From Lachnospiraceae bacterium (GTDB lineage Bacteria; Bacillota; Clostridia; Lachnospirales; Lachnospiraceae), in the NCBI GenBank assembly GCA_015057615.1, contig SVEA01000023.1:1-32584 (forward strand): 32,584 nucleotides of DNA. Reading direction: 5' to 3'. Positions 24,815 through 32,158 of the stretch are shown here, one piece after another. The notes beneath the pieces were generated by a model that saw nothing but the letters and a program-made list of their open reading frames with translations, did not search any database and was not told where the DNA came from. How positions within the stretch are numbered: the first letter of the stretch is position 1; every line of letters begins with the position of its first letter. Made by a program: the position numbers and the translations under genes.

Positions 24815-25398
24815 GTTAATTTTTTGATATCTTGGGTGACCTGGTGCAGGCACTCTTCTATATCGATATTATGATATCTCTTCGTTATTCCGGCTTTCTG
24901 TAAATTTTCTTCGGAGAAATCTTCCTCATCCGCCAGGTATCGTCTGCAGATCTCTGCGTACTTCGGCTGCTCCTGCTTTTGCTCTCTTCCGATGGAGCGG
25001 AGCAGTCTTATGTCCGCCTCTACCTCTAGATAGATCGGTTCTACTTTTTCCTTTCCAAAGTATTCTCGAATCTGTTCGTAGGTCTCTAAGGTCCCGATCA
25101 TCAAATAATTGTTTTTATCCAGGGTAATTTGACCGTCATTTACCGTAAAGTAATGCCATACCCCCTGCGTCGTATGATAGAATCTATGCTCTATCACTTT
25201 CCTATCCGCCTTTAACTCTCCCAGCGTCTTCTCGTCTACGAAGTGATACTCTACCCCTTCGATTTCGCCCATTCGTATCGGTCTTGTTGTATACATAACA
25301 ACCGTCTTAAGTTCCAGATCGGACCACTCTAATAAACGCTTATATAGCGTGTCCTTGCCGGTTGCACTTTTGCCTATGATAATAAATATTTTTCCCAT
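24787..25398 (-). CDS. Guanylate-kinase-like protein in the tmk position
   Basis: This is a 203-residue P-loop kinase of the guanylate kinase fold. The P-loop is IIGKSATGKDT (residues 7-17), followed by the GMP-site-like TTRPIRMGEIEGVEYHFV (about 41-58). The rest diverges from Gmk: the lid is RSIGREQKQ and the C-terminal third is not typical. A nucleotide monophosphate kinase role is likely, but GMP specificity is not assured. ATG at 25398 has GAGAGG 7 nt upstream. It occupies the place of thymidylate kinase between the decarboxylase and yaaR in B. subtilis. A short palindrome related to the family-2 ends separates it from the decarboxylase. Confidence 0.8.
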   Translation of the reverse strand: MGKIFIIIGKSATGKDTLYKRLLEWSDLELKTVVMYTTRPIRMGEIEGVEYHFVDEKTLGELKADRKVIEHRFYHTTQGVWHYFTVNDGQITLDKNNYLMIGTLETYEQIREYFGKEKVEPIYLEVEADIRLLRSIGREQKQEQPKYAEICRRYLADEEDFSEENLQKAGITKRYHNIDIEECLHQVTQDIKKLTVNKSHPML

Positions 25399-25424
25399 TA
25401 TTTTTCCTCTCTACGCTTTCATAC

Positions 25425-25460
25425 TGATATGAGTATAATCAGCTTTTGTCACTCATATCA
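25425..25460. repeat. 36-bp palindrome resembling family-2 ends only
   Basis: TGATATGAGT (25425-25434) and ACTCATATCA (25451-25460) form a perfect stem. The right arm, read inward, is TGATATGAGTGACAAAAGCT, matching 16 of 20 bases of the family-2 terminus. It would be an extreme internal deletion. It holds the stop codon of the decarboxylase. Confidence 0.55.
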
Positions 25461-26880
25461 TTACTTCTATCTCCTCTTTCCCGCCCCCGGATAATCCGGT
25501 AACGGTAAAGCCATCCTCGATCGCCCGGGTAATAAAGTCGATGAAATCCCTTTCAATTCTCTCCCCGGATACCAAGAGAGGGGTTCCCGGCGGATACATA
25601 CTGATAAAATCGGCGCAGATGCGCCCGCAGCTATCCTCTAACTGGATAACTTCCGTCCCATGCTCCAAGGCTTCATAAGGATACCTCTGCATCACGGGGC
25701 GGGCAAACGATGCGTTTCCAGCCGGCTTCTTTTCCTTCCCCTGATTATAATTATCAAGCTCCCGGTCAATCGAAAGCAGCGCCTTTGTAAACCTCTCAAG
25801 GCCTTCCTCGGTATCGCAGATACTTGTCATTCCTAATATATAATCCCTGGATTCCATCTCCACCACAATATGATATTTTTCCCGAAGGTGTTCTCCCAGC
25901 TGATGCCCATTCCACGAAGTATTCGAAGTGAAAACCGTTATTTTCGAGGGATCCCAATCGTAGACCCCATAATTTCCTCTGATATCTCCAGTTAAAAGCT
26001 TTAAGTTTCTTAATTGCTCCATGGACCGATAGAACAGTGCCAGCCTCGCATAATAAGTATCAAATAAGCATTTTCCTTGCTCCTCTATAAGACGGATACA
26101 GCGGTCGATTCCTGCCATAAGAAGATAGGAGGGACTACTGCTTTGATAGACCGACAAATATTTTCGTATCCTGCGGTTTAATTCGGGCAGATTGGAATGC
26201 AATACTGCGGTCTGGGTAAATGCCGGCAGGGTTTTATGAAGACTTTGAATCACAAGGTCCGCTCCTAAGGTGACTGCACTCTTTGGGAAACCGTCATGGA
26301 AGCCAAAATGAGCTCCATGCGCCTCATCCACAAGAAGTACCGCCTTGTACCTATGTGCGATATCAGCGATCCTTCTAATATCGGAAACCACTCCCTCATA
26401 GGTAGGGGAGGTGATGATGATCAGCTTGATATCCGGATTCTTTATCAACGCCTCTTCGATTTTTTCCGGAGAAATTCCACAATTGATCGGTATTTGCTCC
26501 GCCATTTGTGGATAAATATAGACCGGCTTAAGCTGCTTCATAGAAATCGCATGATACACTGCCTTATGGCAGTTTCTTGCAACCAGAACCTTATCCCCCC
26601 GATATGTCGCAGCCGATATGCCGGCAAGAAGCCCAGCTGTGCTGCCATTTACCAGAGGAAACGCTTTGTTTGAATGATATATTCTGCTGATGCGCTCCGA
26701 GAGTACTCTTAAGATATTCTCTGGCTGATGCAGGTTATCAAACCCCGGGATCTCTGTAATATCGATCGCATAAGGATTCTCCATGGAAAGCATCGAAGTA
26801 TTTCGCTTATGCCCGGGCATATGCATGGGATAATAATCTTTTTTACTGTATTTTACCAATTTATCATAGAGTTCGTCCAT
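25453..26880 (-). CDS. Orn/Lys/Arg decarboxylase family protein (YaaO-like)
   Basis: This is a 475-residue PLP enzyme of the Gram-positive group III decarboxylase family; substrates in the family are arginine, lysine or ornithine, giving polyamine precursors. HMPGHKRN opens the protein (residues 20-27), VDEAHGAHF (184-192) contains the PLP aspartate and histidine, and K216 in SLHKTLPA is the Schiff-base lysine. The C-terminal domain has YPPGTPLLVSGE. ATG at 26880 has AAAGGTGAG upstream. It lies 33 nt after the LacI/GGDEF gene and is likely co-transcribed. The last codons ATG ATA are followed by TGA inside a family-2-like palindrome. Confidence 0.93.
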   Translation of the reverse strand: MDELYDKLVKYSKKDYYPMHMPGHKRNTSMLSMENPYAIDITEIPGFDNLHQPENILRVLSERISRIYHSNKAFPLVNGSTAGLLAGISAATYRGDKVLVARNCHKAVYHAISMKQLKPVYIYPQMAEQIPINCGISPEKIEEALIKNPDIKLIIITSPTYEGVVSDIRRIADIAHRYKAVLLVDEAHGAHFGFHDGFPKSAVTLGADLVIQSLHKTLPAFTQTAVLHSNLPELNRRIRKYLSVYQSSSPSYLLMAGIDRCIRLIEEQGKCLFDTYYARLALFYRSMEQLRNLKLLTGDIRGNYGVYDWDPSKITVFTSNTSWNGHQLGEHLREKYHIVVEMESRDYILGMTSICDTEEGLERFTKALLSIDRELDNYNQGKEKKPAGNASFARPVMQRYPYEALEHGTEVIQLEDSCGRICADFISMYPPGTPLLVSGERIERDFIDFITRAIEDGFTVTGLSGGGKEEIEVMI

Positions 26881-26913
26881 TTTTAAGTCTCACCTTTCCC
26901 GCAGCCTGCCAGT

Positions 26914-28779
26914 TTATCCTTTTCTTTCTGATTTTTGCCGATACATTCTTTGATCCGCCAGAATCAGACATTCCTCCAAGGTTGTCTGCGCATTTGGAAT
27001 CAGCATGTTCCAGCCGTAGCTTACCTGTACCTTATATTGATTCTTACCGCTATGGTTAAACAAATCCAATTCCTCCTTAAACTTCTTAAGGAAGGCATCC
27101 AACTTCCGGGCATCATAGTCCATTCCGATGGACATAAACTCATCCCCGCCATAGCGTATGCAAATCTCATCATCCTCCGCCGCCGCGCTGATCGCTCTGG
27201 CAATCGCCTGCAAGGCAACATCCCCCTGCGCATGACCAAAGGTATCATTGATATACTTTAGATTATCCATATCGATCGTTAAGACCATAAAGCCAACCTG
27301 CTTTTGTATACATTGCTTCAAATACTTCTGCCCCAGCGTTTCGATTCCTCTCCGGTTATACAGATCGGTAAGATCATCCTTATAGGACATATCCTCCAGC
27401 CTATAGATCAAAAGATTAAGTTCCCTGTGGATTCTCACATTCTCAATTGCATTACCGATGTTGATCAGCCAGTTTTGAAACGTAATCATATCGATCTGAA
27501 GCCTTTCATAGCTGATCGCAATATAACCAAAATTTTTATCCAGATAATGCAGCATTGCAAAATAATAAATCATGGGCTGTTCTTCTGTAAATTCTTTCGT
27601 AATTAGATTCCTTCGCGAAAAATTTATTTTACGATGCTCCCTTTTATTCCGTATTCCAAATTCCATCACCATTTCATTATTTCCAAAGGAATGATTCGTG
27701 TCCCAATCCTCTCTTAAGCACAGTAAAAAGCTCTTTAATTCGGTTTTATTCATAATATAAGCCTTTAAATTATTTACGACCTGTTCCAGCCTGGTAAGAC
27801 CAGTCAAAGCCGTTGTCATGCGGGCATTTATTGCGATTTTCCTTTTCATAGAATCAAAGAGGGCGATACTATATTTTCTCTGCTTATTGCATTCATCATG
27901 CCAATCTTTTCTGCAGCCACAGGATTCCCGATACCGGGTCGTTGTTTTTATATAAAAATCCTCCGGTGTACCGTCGTTTCCCTGCTTTCGGTGTACGATA
28001 TTGACCGCCTCCACACCGATCTCATGTACCGGGATGGTAACGGTTGTTAAGGACGGTACCAATTCGGAAGCATCCTCAATATCATCGCAACCAGTTACAA
28101 CCACATCCTCCGGAACAGAAATTCCATTTTCCTCCAATGCATTACATACCGTAATCGCCATATAATCATTGGCACATATAATCGCCTGCGGCAACTCTAG
28201 GGATCCATTCAGCCAATGCCGGACCGCATCATAGCCCAATTCCTTCCAGAAGTCTCCATAGTAAATATGGTCCTCTTCCACAGGAATATTATGTTTGGCT
28301 AAAATACGCCGGTAGGTGCGTAATCTTTTCCCGGAAGCGATAGAATCCTTTGGTCCCGCCAAAAAATTGAGACGGGTAAAGCCGTGAACTTCAATTAGAT
28401 GAGAGATTACATCTTCCAAGATATGGTCATCCTCGATTAAAACATTGTGGAGTCCTTCAATTTTCCTGCGCACGCTGACAACGGGGCAGGTACTGTATTT
28501 TTCAATCAACCTCTTAATGTTATTATTTAATTTATCTATTGTAAATGTATCTGGTGCAAGAATAATTCCATCAAAATCTTGGTAGTAGGGAAGTTTGGCG
28601 ATCTCATTCTCTCCCATATCGAATTCCGGCTTACCGTACCCTCCGAAGCTGGTAAAGAAAGCAACATTATAATCCAGCTCCTTTGCGCGGGAGGTAATCC
28701 CTTTGCAGAGAACATCCTGAAATTCGTCATTTAATTGAGAAATAAACACACCGACGGTTCTTTTTCCATTCGCAAACAT
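26914..28779 (-). CDS. LacI-type sensor fused to GGDEF diguanylate cyclase
   Basis: This is a 621-residue cytoplasmic protein without signal peptide or HTH. Residues about 6-285 form a periplasmic-binding-protein-like sensor of the LacI/GalR type (VGVFISQLNDEF; IICANDYMAITVCNALEENG; DDIEDASELVPSLTTV). A SCGC motif follows near 290, then a helical linker, then a GGDEF domain (about 455-615) with the intact active-site motif RYGGDEF near 542-548. The product would be cyclic di-GMP, controlled by an unknown ligand, probably a sugar or other small molecule. The residues before RYGGDEF (EDDEICI) contain no RxxD inhibitory site. ATG at 28779 has AAAAGGGG about 10 nt upstream. It has its own promoter. 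Confidence 0.9.
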   Translation of the reverse strand: MFANGKRTVGVFISQLNDEFQDVLCKGITSRAKELDYNVAFFTSFGGYGKPEFDMGENEIAKLPYYQDFDGIILAPDTFTIDKLNNNIKRLIEKYSTCPVVSVRRKIEGLHNVLIEDDHILEDVISHLIEVHGFTRLNFLAGPKDSIASGKRLRTYRRILAKHNIPVEEDHIYYGDFWKELGYDAVRHWLNGSLELPQAIICANDYMAITVCNALEENGISVPEDVVVTGCDDIEDASELVPSLTTVTIPVHEIGVEAVNIVHRKQGNDGTPEDFYIKTTTRYRESCGCRKDWHDECNKQRKYSIALFDSMKRKIAINARMTTALTGLTRLEQVVNNLKAYIMNKTELKSFLLCLREDWDTNHSFGNNEMVMEFGIRNKREHRKINFSRRNLITKEFTEEQPMIYYFAMLHYLDKNFGYIAISYERLQIDMITFQNWLINIGNAIENVRIHRELNLLIYRLEDMSYKDDLTDLYNRRGIETLGQKYLKQCIQKQVGFMVLTIDMDNLKYINDTFGHAQGDVALQAIARAISAAAEDDEICIRYGGDEFMSIGMDYDARKLDAFLKKFKEELDLFNHSGKNQYKVQVSYGWNMLIPNAQTTLEECLILADQRMYRQKSERKG

Positions 28780-28847
28780 GATAGCGTTTCCCCTTTTCTC
28801 CTATACCGCCCTCAATAAAGCCATATAGAAAGCATTTTTCTATACTA

Positions 28848-28876
28848 AATATATCTCTTTTCCCTTGAAAAAACAA
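28848..28876 (-). promoter_or_regulatory. Promoter for the LacI/GGDEF gene
   Basis: On the minus strand TTGTTT (28876-28871), a 17-nt spacer and TATATT (28853-28848). It starts just past the bidirectional terminator at 28892-28933. Confidence 0.55.
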
Positions 28877-28891
28877 TCCACCATTCCTATC

Positions 28892-28933
28892 AAAATAAAT
28901 CCTGACTCGCCGAAACGAATCAGGATTTATTTT
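28892..28933 (-). terminator. Terminator of the ABC operon
   Basis: AAAATAAATCCTGA pairs perfectly with TCAGGATTTATTTT around a 14-nt loop that can form three more pairs. The A/T flanks suit either strand. It lies 240 nt past the ATPase stop, with the complete family-1 element in between. Confidence 0.85.
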
Positions 28934-28960
28934 ATCGCAATCACAATAATTAAATTAAAC

Positions 28961-29165
28961 GTTACTATTCACACCCCTAACAAAGTCTATAGTATGATTT
29001 CGACAAATGATATCCAATAAGGAGTATTTGCATTCGTCGGTACTTTGGCTCCGTATTTTGGGGCCTTATGTACCGCTACGTAATGCAACTAAGCGAAAGC
29101 ATCTCCGAATCGGATACATTTGTCGAAATCATAACATGGTATACATGTCAGGTGTGAATAGTAAC
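28961..29165 (+). mobile_element. Family-1 inverted-repeat element, copy B (complete, 205 bp)
   Basis: The outer terminal repeats are GTTACTATTCACACC (28961-28975) and GGTGTGAATAGTAAC (29151-29165), perfect over 15 bp. The inner repeats are ATGATTTCGACAAATG and its complement. The core hairpin is at 29028-29088: TTGCATT/AATGCAA, CGT/ACG, CGGTAC/GTACCG, GGCTCC/GGGGCC and loop CGTATTTTG at 29052-29060. It has no ORF. It starts 8 nt past the stop of the ABC ATPase and precedes that operon's terminator. Confidence 0.85.
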
Positions 29166-29173
29166 AATTAAAT

Positions 29174-29968
29174 TTAAGATAATATCATACGGTCGTTTGC
29201 AAATTCGCCGCCGCTGACACTTTGGAATTTTTCCAGAAGATCATTCACATGAAGCTTCTTTTTCTCCTCTCCGGATACATCATAGATGACCTTCCCCTCA
29301 TACATCATGATCAACCGATTCCCATACTGGATCGCATTTTTCATATTATGCGTAACCATCAGTGCCGTAAGAGAATTTTGAGAGATAATCTGTTCGGATA
29401 GCTCCAGCACCTTTTGCGCTGTCTTTGGATCTAGTGCAGCCGTATGCTCATCCAGCAGCAAAAGCTTTGGTTTTTGAAGAGCTGCCATGAGTAAGGTCAA
29501 CGCCTGCCTCTGCCCGCCGGATAAAAGGCCGGCTTTCGAGGTTAATCTGGTTTCCAGACCTAGATCCAATATTTTCAGCTTCTCTACATAGAGCTCCTTC
29601 TCCTCTCTTGTAATGCCCCATCCAAGTCCGCGCTTCTTACCCCTTCGGTATGCCAGAGCCAAGTTCTCCTGGATCTCCATATTGGATACCGTGCCCATCA
29701 TCGGATCCTGAAATACTCTTCCCAGATATTTCGCACGCTTGTATTCCGGCATATAGGTTATGTCTTCTCCGTCTAGTAAGATCGAGCCCTCATCTGGAAA
29801 ATAAACTCCGGCAATCATATTCAGCACTGTGGATTTTCCTGCTCCATTTCCTCCAATGACCGTGACAAAATCGCCGTCCCGCAATTCCAGATTCAGTCCG
29901 TTAAGAACCTGCTTTTCATTCACCGTATTGGGGTTAAAAGTTTTATATAAATTACTGATTTTTAACAT
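29174..29968 (-). CDS. ABC transporter ATP-binding protein, TrpZ-like (COG1101 type)
   Basis: This is the ATPase subunit of a three-gene uptake system, 264 residues. Walker A is GGNGAGKST (39-47), the signature is LSGGQRQ near 150, Walker B is LLLLDEHTAALD near 170, and the switch histidine is in MVTHNM. The combination with this permease and lipoprotein matches the uncharacterised COG1101/COG4120/COG2984 family, which includes the streptococcal TrpXYZ tryptophan system. I chose ATG at 29968 (MLKISNLYKTF) because GAGG lies 6 nt upstream; using the ATG at 29980 would put the RBS inside the gene. It is 42 nt after the permease. Confidence 0.92.
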   Translation of the reverse strand: MLKISNLYKTFNPNTVNEKQVLNGLNLELRDGDFVTVIGGNGAGKSTVLNMIAGVYFPDEGSILLDGEDITYMPEYKRAKYLGRVFQDPMMGTVSNMEIQENLALAYRRGKKRGLGWGITREEKELYVEKLKILDLGLETRLTSKAGLLSGGQRQALTLLMAALQKPKLLLLDEHTAALDPKTAQKVLELSEQIISQNSLTALMVTHNMKNAIQYGNRLIMMYEGKVIYDVSGEEKKKLHVNDLLEKFQSVSGGEFANDRMILS

Positions 29969-29974
29969 GTCATA

Positions 29975-29998
29975 CCTCATTTCTACGCGCTTTATATG
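29975..29998 (-). promoter_or_regulatory. Recurring leader motif before the ABC ATPase
   Basis: GCGCGTAGAAATGAGG directly before the start supplies the GAGG ribosome binding site. The same motif precedes spmB (17601-17625) and the lipoprotein gene (32165-32189), with a shorter form before the guanylate-kinase-like gene (25406-25422). Confidence 0.55.
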
Positions 29999-30010
29999 TT
30001 TCCTACACGC

Positions 30011-30937
30011 TTAGCTCCTTTTTCGCACAACTGCCCTATTCTTTTTGAGTGCCGGGATGGAAAGCGCGATGGTGACAACGACTGCCGTAAATAATTTTAG
30101 GTCATCCGTATTTAATCCCAGCTGCAATACGACAGCAATAATCATGCGATAGATTACAGAGCCGATCATAATGGAAAAAAGGCGGGAAGCAAAATTTCTT
30201 GGTCTTAAGAATAAGACTTCACCGATTACAATCGATGCTAACCCGATTACAATGGCGCCTACGCCCATTTTAACATCCGCATATCCCTGGCTCTGCGTTA
30301 CGATCGCGCCAGACATAGCGATAAGACCGTTACTAATGACCAGACCAAGAATCTTCATATGATCGGTATTGACTCCCTGCGCCCGCACCATGACTTCATT
30401 ATTCCCGGTTGCCCGGATACAGCAGCCGGTTTCCGTTCCAAAGTACCAGTAGATCAAGCCGATCACAACTATGGTAAATACCAGTCCGATTCCCATGGTA
30501 ACCCATGTCTGTAAAGTGGAATCTTGAATTCCGAGTGCCGCCGCTTCCGGAAGAAGCTCCTTTCCCATGGAGATCATGGTCCCCTGCCCGATTAAAGGTG
30601 TATTCGCCTGCCCCATAATTCTTAAGTTGACCGAATATAGCCCGACCATCGTAAGAATACCGGAGAGAATTGCGGGAATCTTAAGCTTTGTATGTAAAAA
30701 GCCGGTTACATATCCGGCAAGCATTCCCGCTAAAGTTGCCGCAAATACGGTTAAAAAAGGATTCCAGCCAAGCCGGACCATCAATACAGCACTGATGCTT
30801 CCTCCAAGGGCAAAGCTGCCTTCACAGGACATATCTGCAAAGTTTAATATTCGAAAGGTGAGATATACGCCAAGTGCCAGAATTGCCCAGGTAAGCCCTT
30901 GAGAAACCGCACCAAACATTGCCATAATTATATTCAT
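30011..30937 (-). CDS. ABC transporter permease, TrpY-like (COG4120 type)
   Basis: This is a 308-residue membrane permease with about eight to nine hydrophobic helices (for example GLTWAILALGVYLTFRIL, VFAATLAGMLAGYVTGFL, AIVIGLASIVIGEVLFL). NFADMSCEGSFALGG near residues 32-46 is the typical segment of the branched-chain-type permease fold. ATG at 30937 has AAAGGAAA upstream. It is the middle gene of the operon; a 225-nt spacer with an inverted repeat separates it from the lipoprotein gene, and 42 nt separate it from the ATPase. Confidence 0.92.
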   Translation of the reverse strand: MNIIMAMFGAVSQGLTWAILALGVYLTFRILNFADMSCEGSFALGGSISAVLMVRLGWNPFLTVFAATLAGMLAGYVTGFLHTKLKIPAILSGILTMVGLYSVNLRIMGQANTPLIGQGTMISMGKELLPEAAALGIQDSTLQTWVTMGIGLVFTIVVIGLIYWYFGTETGCCIRATGNNEVMVRAQGVNTDHMKILGLVISNGLIAMSGAIVTQSQGYADVKMGVGAIVIGLASIVIGEVLFLRPRNFASRLFSIMIGSVIYRMIIAVVLQLGLNTDDLKLFTAVVVTIALSIPALKKNRAVVRKRS

Positions 30938-30997
30938 ACTACAAATTTCCTTTCCGTAGAAGATATCTATTCAGCAATTACGAGACTCTTTCGATGG

Positions 30998-31040
30998 ATT
31001 ATTGTATATACCGAAATGCATCTGCTGTATACACAATAAT
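30998..31040 (-). repeat. Stem-loop between lipoprotein and permease genes
   Basis: ATTATTGTATATAC (30998-31011) is complementary to GTATACACAATAAT (31027-31040) at 13 of 14 positions. A hairpin here could stabilise the upstream lipoprotein mRNA and lower expression of the permease. There is no T-run. Confidence 0.5.
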
Positions 31041-31048
31041 GACAATAT

Positions 31049-31103
31049 TGATTTGAGAGTTAAAGGCCTTTCGGGCAAATAGTCTTCATCAACTTGCACA
31101 AAT
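31049..31103 (+). repeat. Family-2 left-end fragment, copy 4
   Basis: TGATTTGAGAGTTAAAGGCC followed by 35 bases ending TTGCACAAAT matches the left end of copies 1 and 2. The rest of the element is absent. It is 60 nt past the stop of the lipoprotein gene, inside the ABC operon. Confidence 0.65.
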
Positions 31104-31162
31104 AATATTAGAGTTTTGCAATCACCTGGGAAAACCCCTATTTTATTGCGATGTTATCTCCA

Positions 31163-32158
31163 TCACTCATCTAGTTTCGCAGCCAGCTCATCCGGAATTT
31201 CAATTCCCAATTGCGCCGCTGTCTCTTCATTAATTTTAAGAGTATATTCCTCATCCGGAATATACTCGATGGGCATTGTAGCAGTCTCCGATGTTCCTTC
31301 AATAATTCTTACCGCCTGCTCACCGGTTAATCTACCCAGCTTATAATAATCAATTCCGTAGGTCGCCAGGCCGCCATTATCTACCTGTCCTTCTTCTCCG
31401 CAGATTACCGGAATTTTATTCGTGTTTGCTATGGAAGCTATCGTAGGCATCCCCTCCGCAATAATATTGTCGGTAGGGGTGTAGATCGCATCCACGGTTT
31501 CCACTAAGGACTGTACGACCTGCTGGATTTCATTCGAATCGGAGACGGTTGTAAGAATCGCATTGATTCCCATGTTTTTTGCTTCCTCCATCGCCATCTC
31601 CGCCTGGATCTTGGAGTTACTTTCACTGGAACAGTAAAGAACCGCAACATTGATTGCATCCGGTACTAGCTGTTTTAATAGCTCCATCTGTCTTTTGACC
31701 GGTGTCAGATCGGACGTTCCGGACACATTACCACCGGGTGCATCATTTGCTTTAACCAATCCGGAGCTTGCCGGGTCCGTTACCGCAGTAATAAGAATCG
31801 GTATATCCTTGGTTGCATTGGCAACCGCCTGTGCAGCAGGAGTTCCGATTGCAAGAATCAAGTCATTGTTATCATTTACTAATTTGGTAGCTATTGTATT
31901 GGTATTGGGCTGATCCCCCTGTGCATTCTGGTAATCAATTTTAATCTTTTCCCCGTCTTGATAGCCGGCATCCGCCAGTGCATCCACAAATCCCTGATAG
32001 CTTGCATCCAATGCCGCATGCTTTACCAGTTGCGAAACACCTATTGTAAAAACCTCACCGTTTTTACCGGATCCGGTTTCTTTCACACCACAGCCAATCA
32101 GGGTTAAGCCCGCCAATGCCATAACCGCAATCCCCATCCGTAATTTATTCTTTATCAT
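31163..32158 (-). CDS. ABC transporter substrate-binding lipoprotein, TrpX-like (COG2984 type)
   Basis: This is a 331-residue lipoprotein. A hydrophobic signal (MGIAVMALAGLTLIGC) ends in the lipobox LIGC, with C23 as the lipidated residue, so it is anchored outside the membrane. The mature part has the two-lobed fold of the family (AIGTPAAQAVANAT; VTDPASSGLVKAND; DAIYTPTDN). The ligand is unknown; some relatives bind tryptophan. I chose ATG at 32158 (GAGG 6 nt upstream) over the ATGs at 32161 and 32170. It is the first gene of the operon, transcribed from a good promoter through a leader of about 180 nt. Confidence 0.92.
   Translation of the reverse strand: MIKNKLRMGIAVMALAGLTLIGCGVKETGSGKNGEVFTIGVSQLVKHAALDASYQGFVDALADAGYQDGEKIKIDYQNAQGDQPNTNTIATKLVNDNNDLILAIGTPAAQAVANATKDIPILITAVTDPASSGLVKANDAPGGNVSGTSDLTPVKRQMELLKQLVPDAINVAVLYCSSESNSKIQAEMAMEEAKNMGINAILTTVSDSNEIQQVVQSLVETVDAIYTPTDNIIAEGMPTIASIANTNKIPVICGEEGQVDNGGLATYGIDYYKLGRLTGEQAVRIIEGTSETATMPIEYIPDEEYTLKINEETAAQLGIEIPDELAAKLDE

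Noticed and set aside
28961-29165. REP/IS200-type hairpin element
   Set aside because: The element has long terminal inverted repeats, unlike IS200/IS605 ends, and lacks the conserved tetranucleotide foot of REP sequences.
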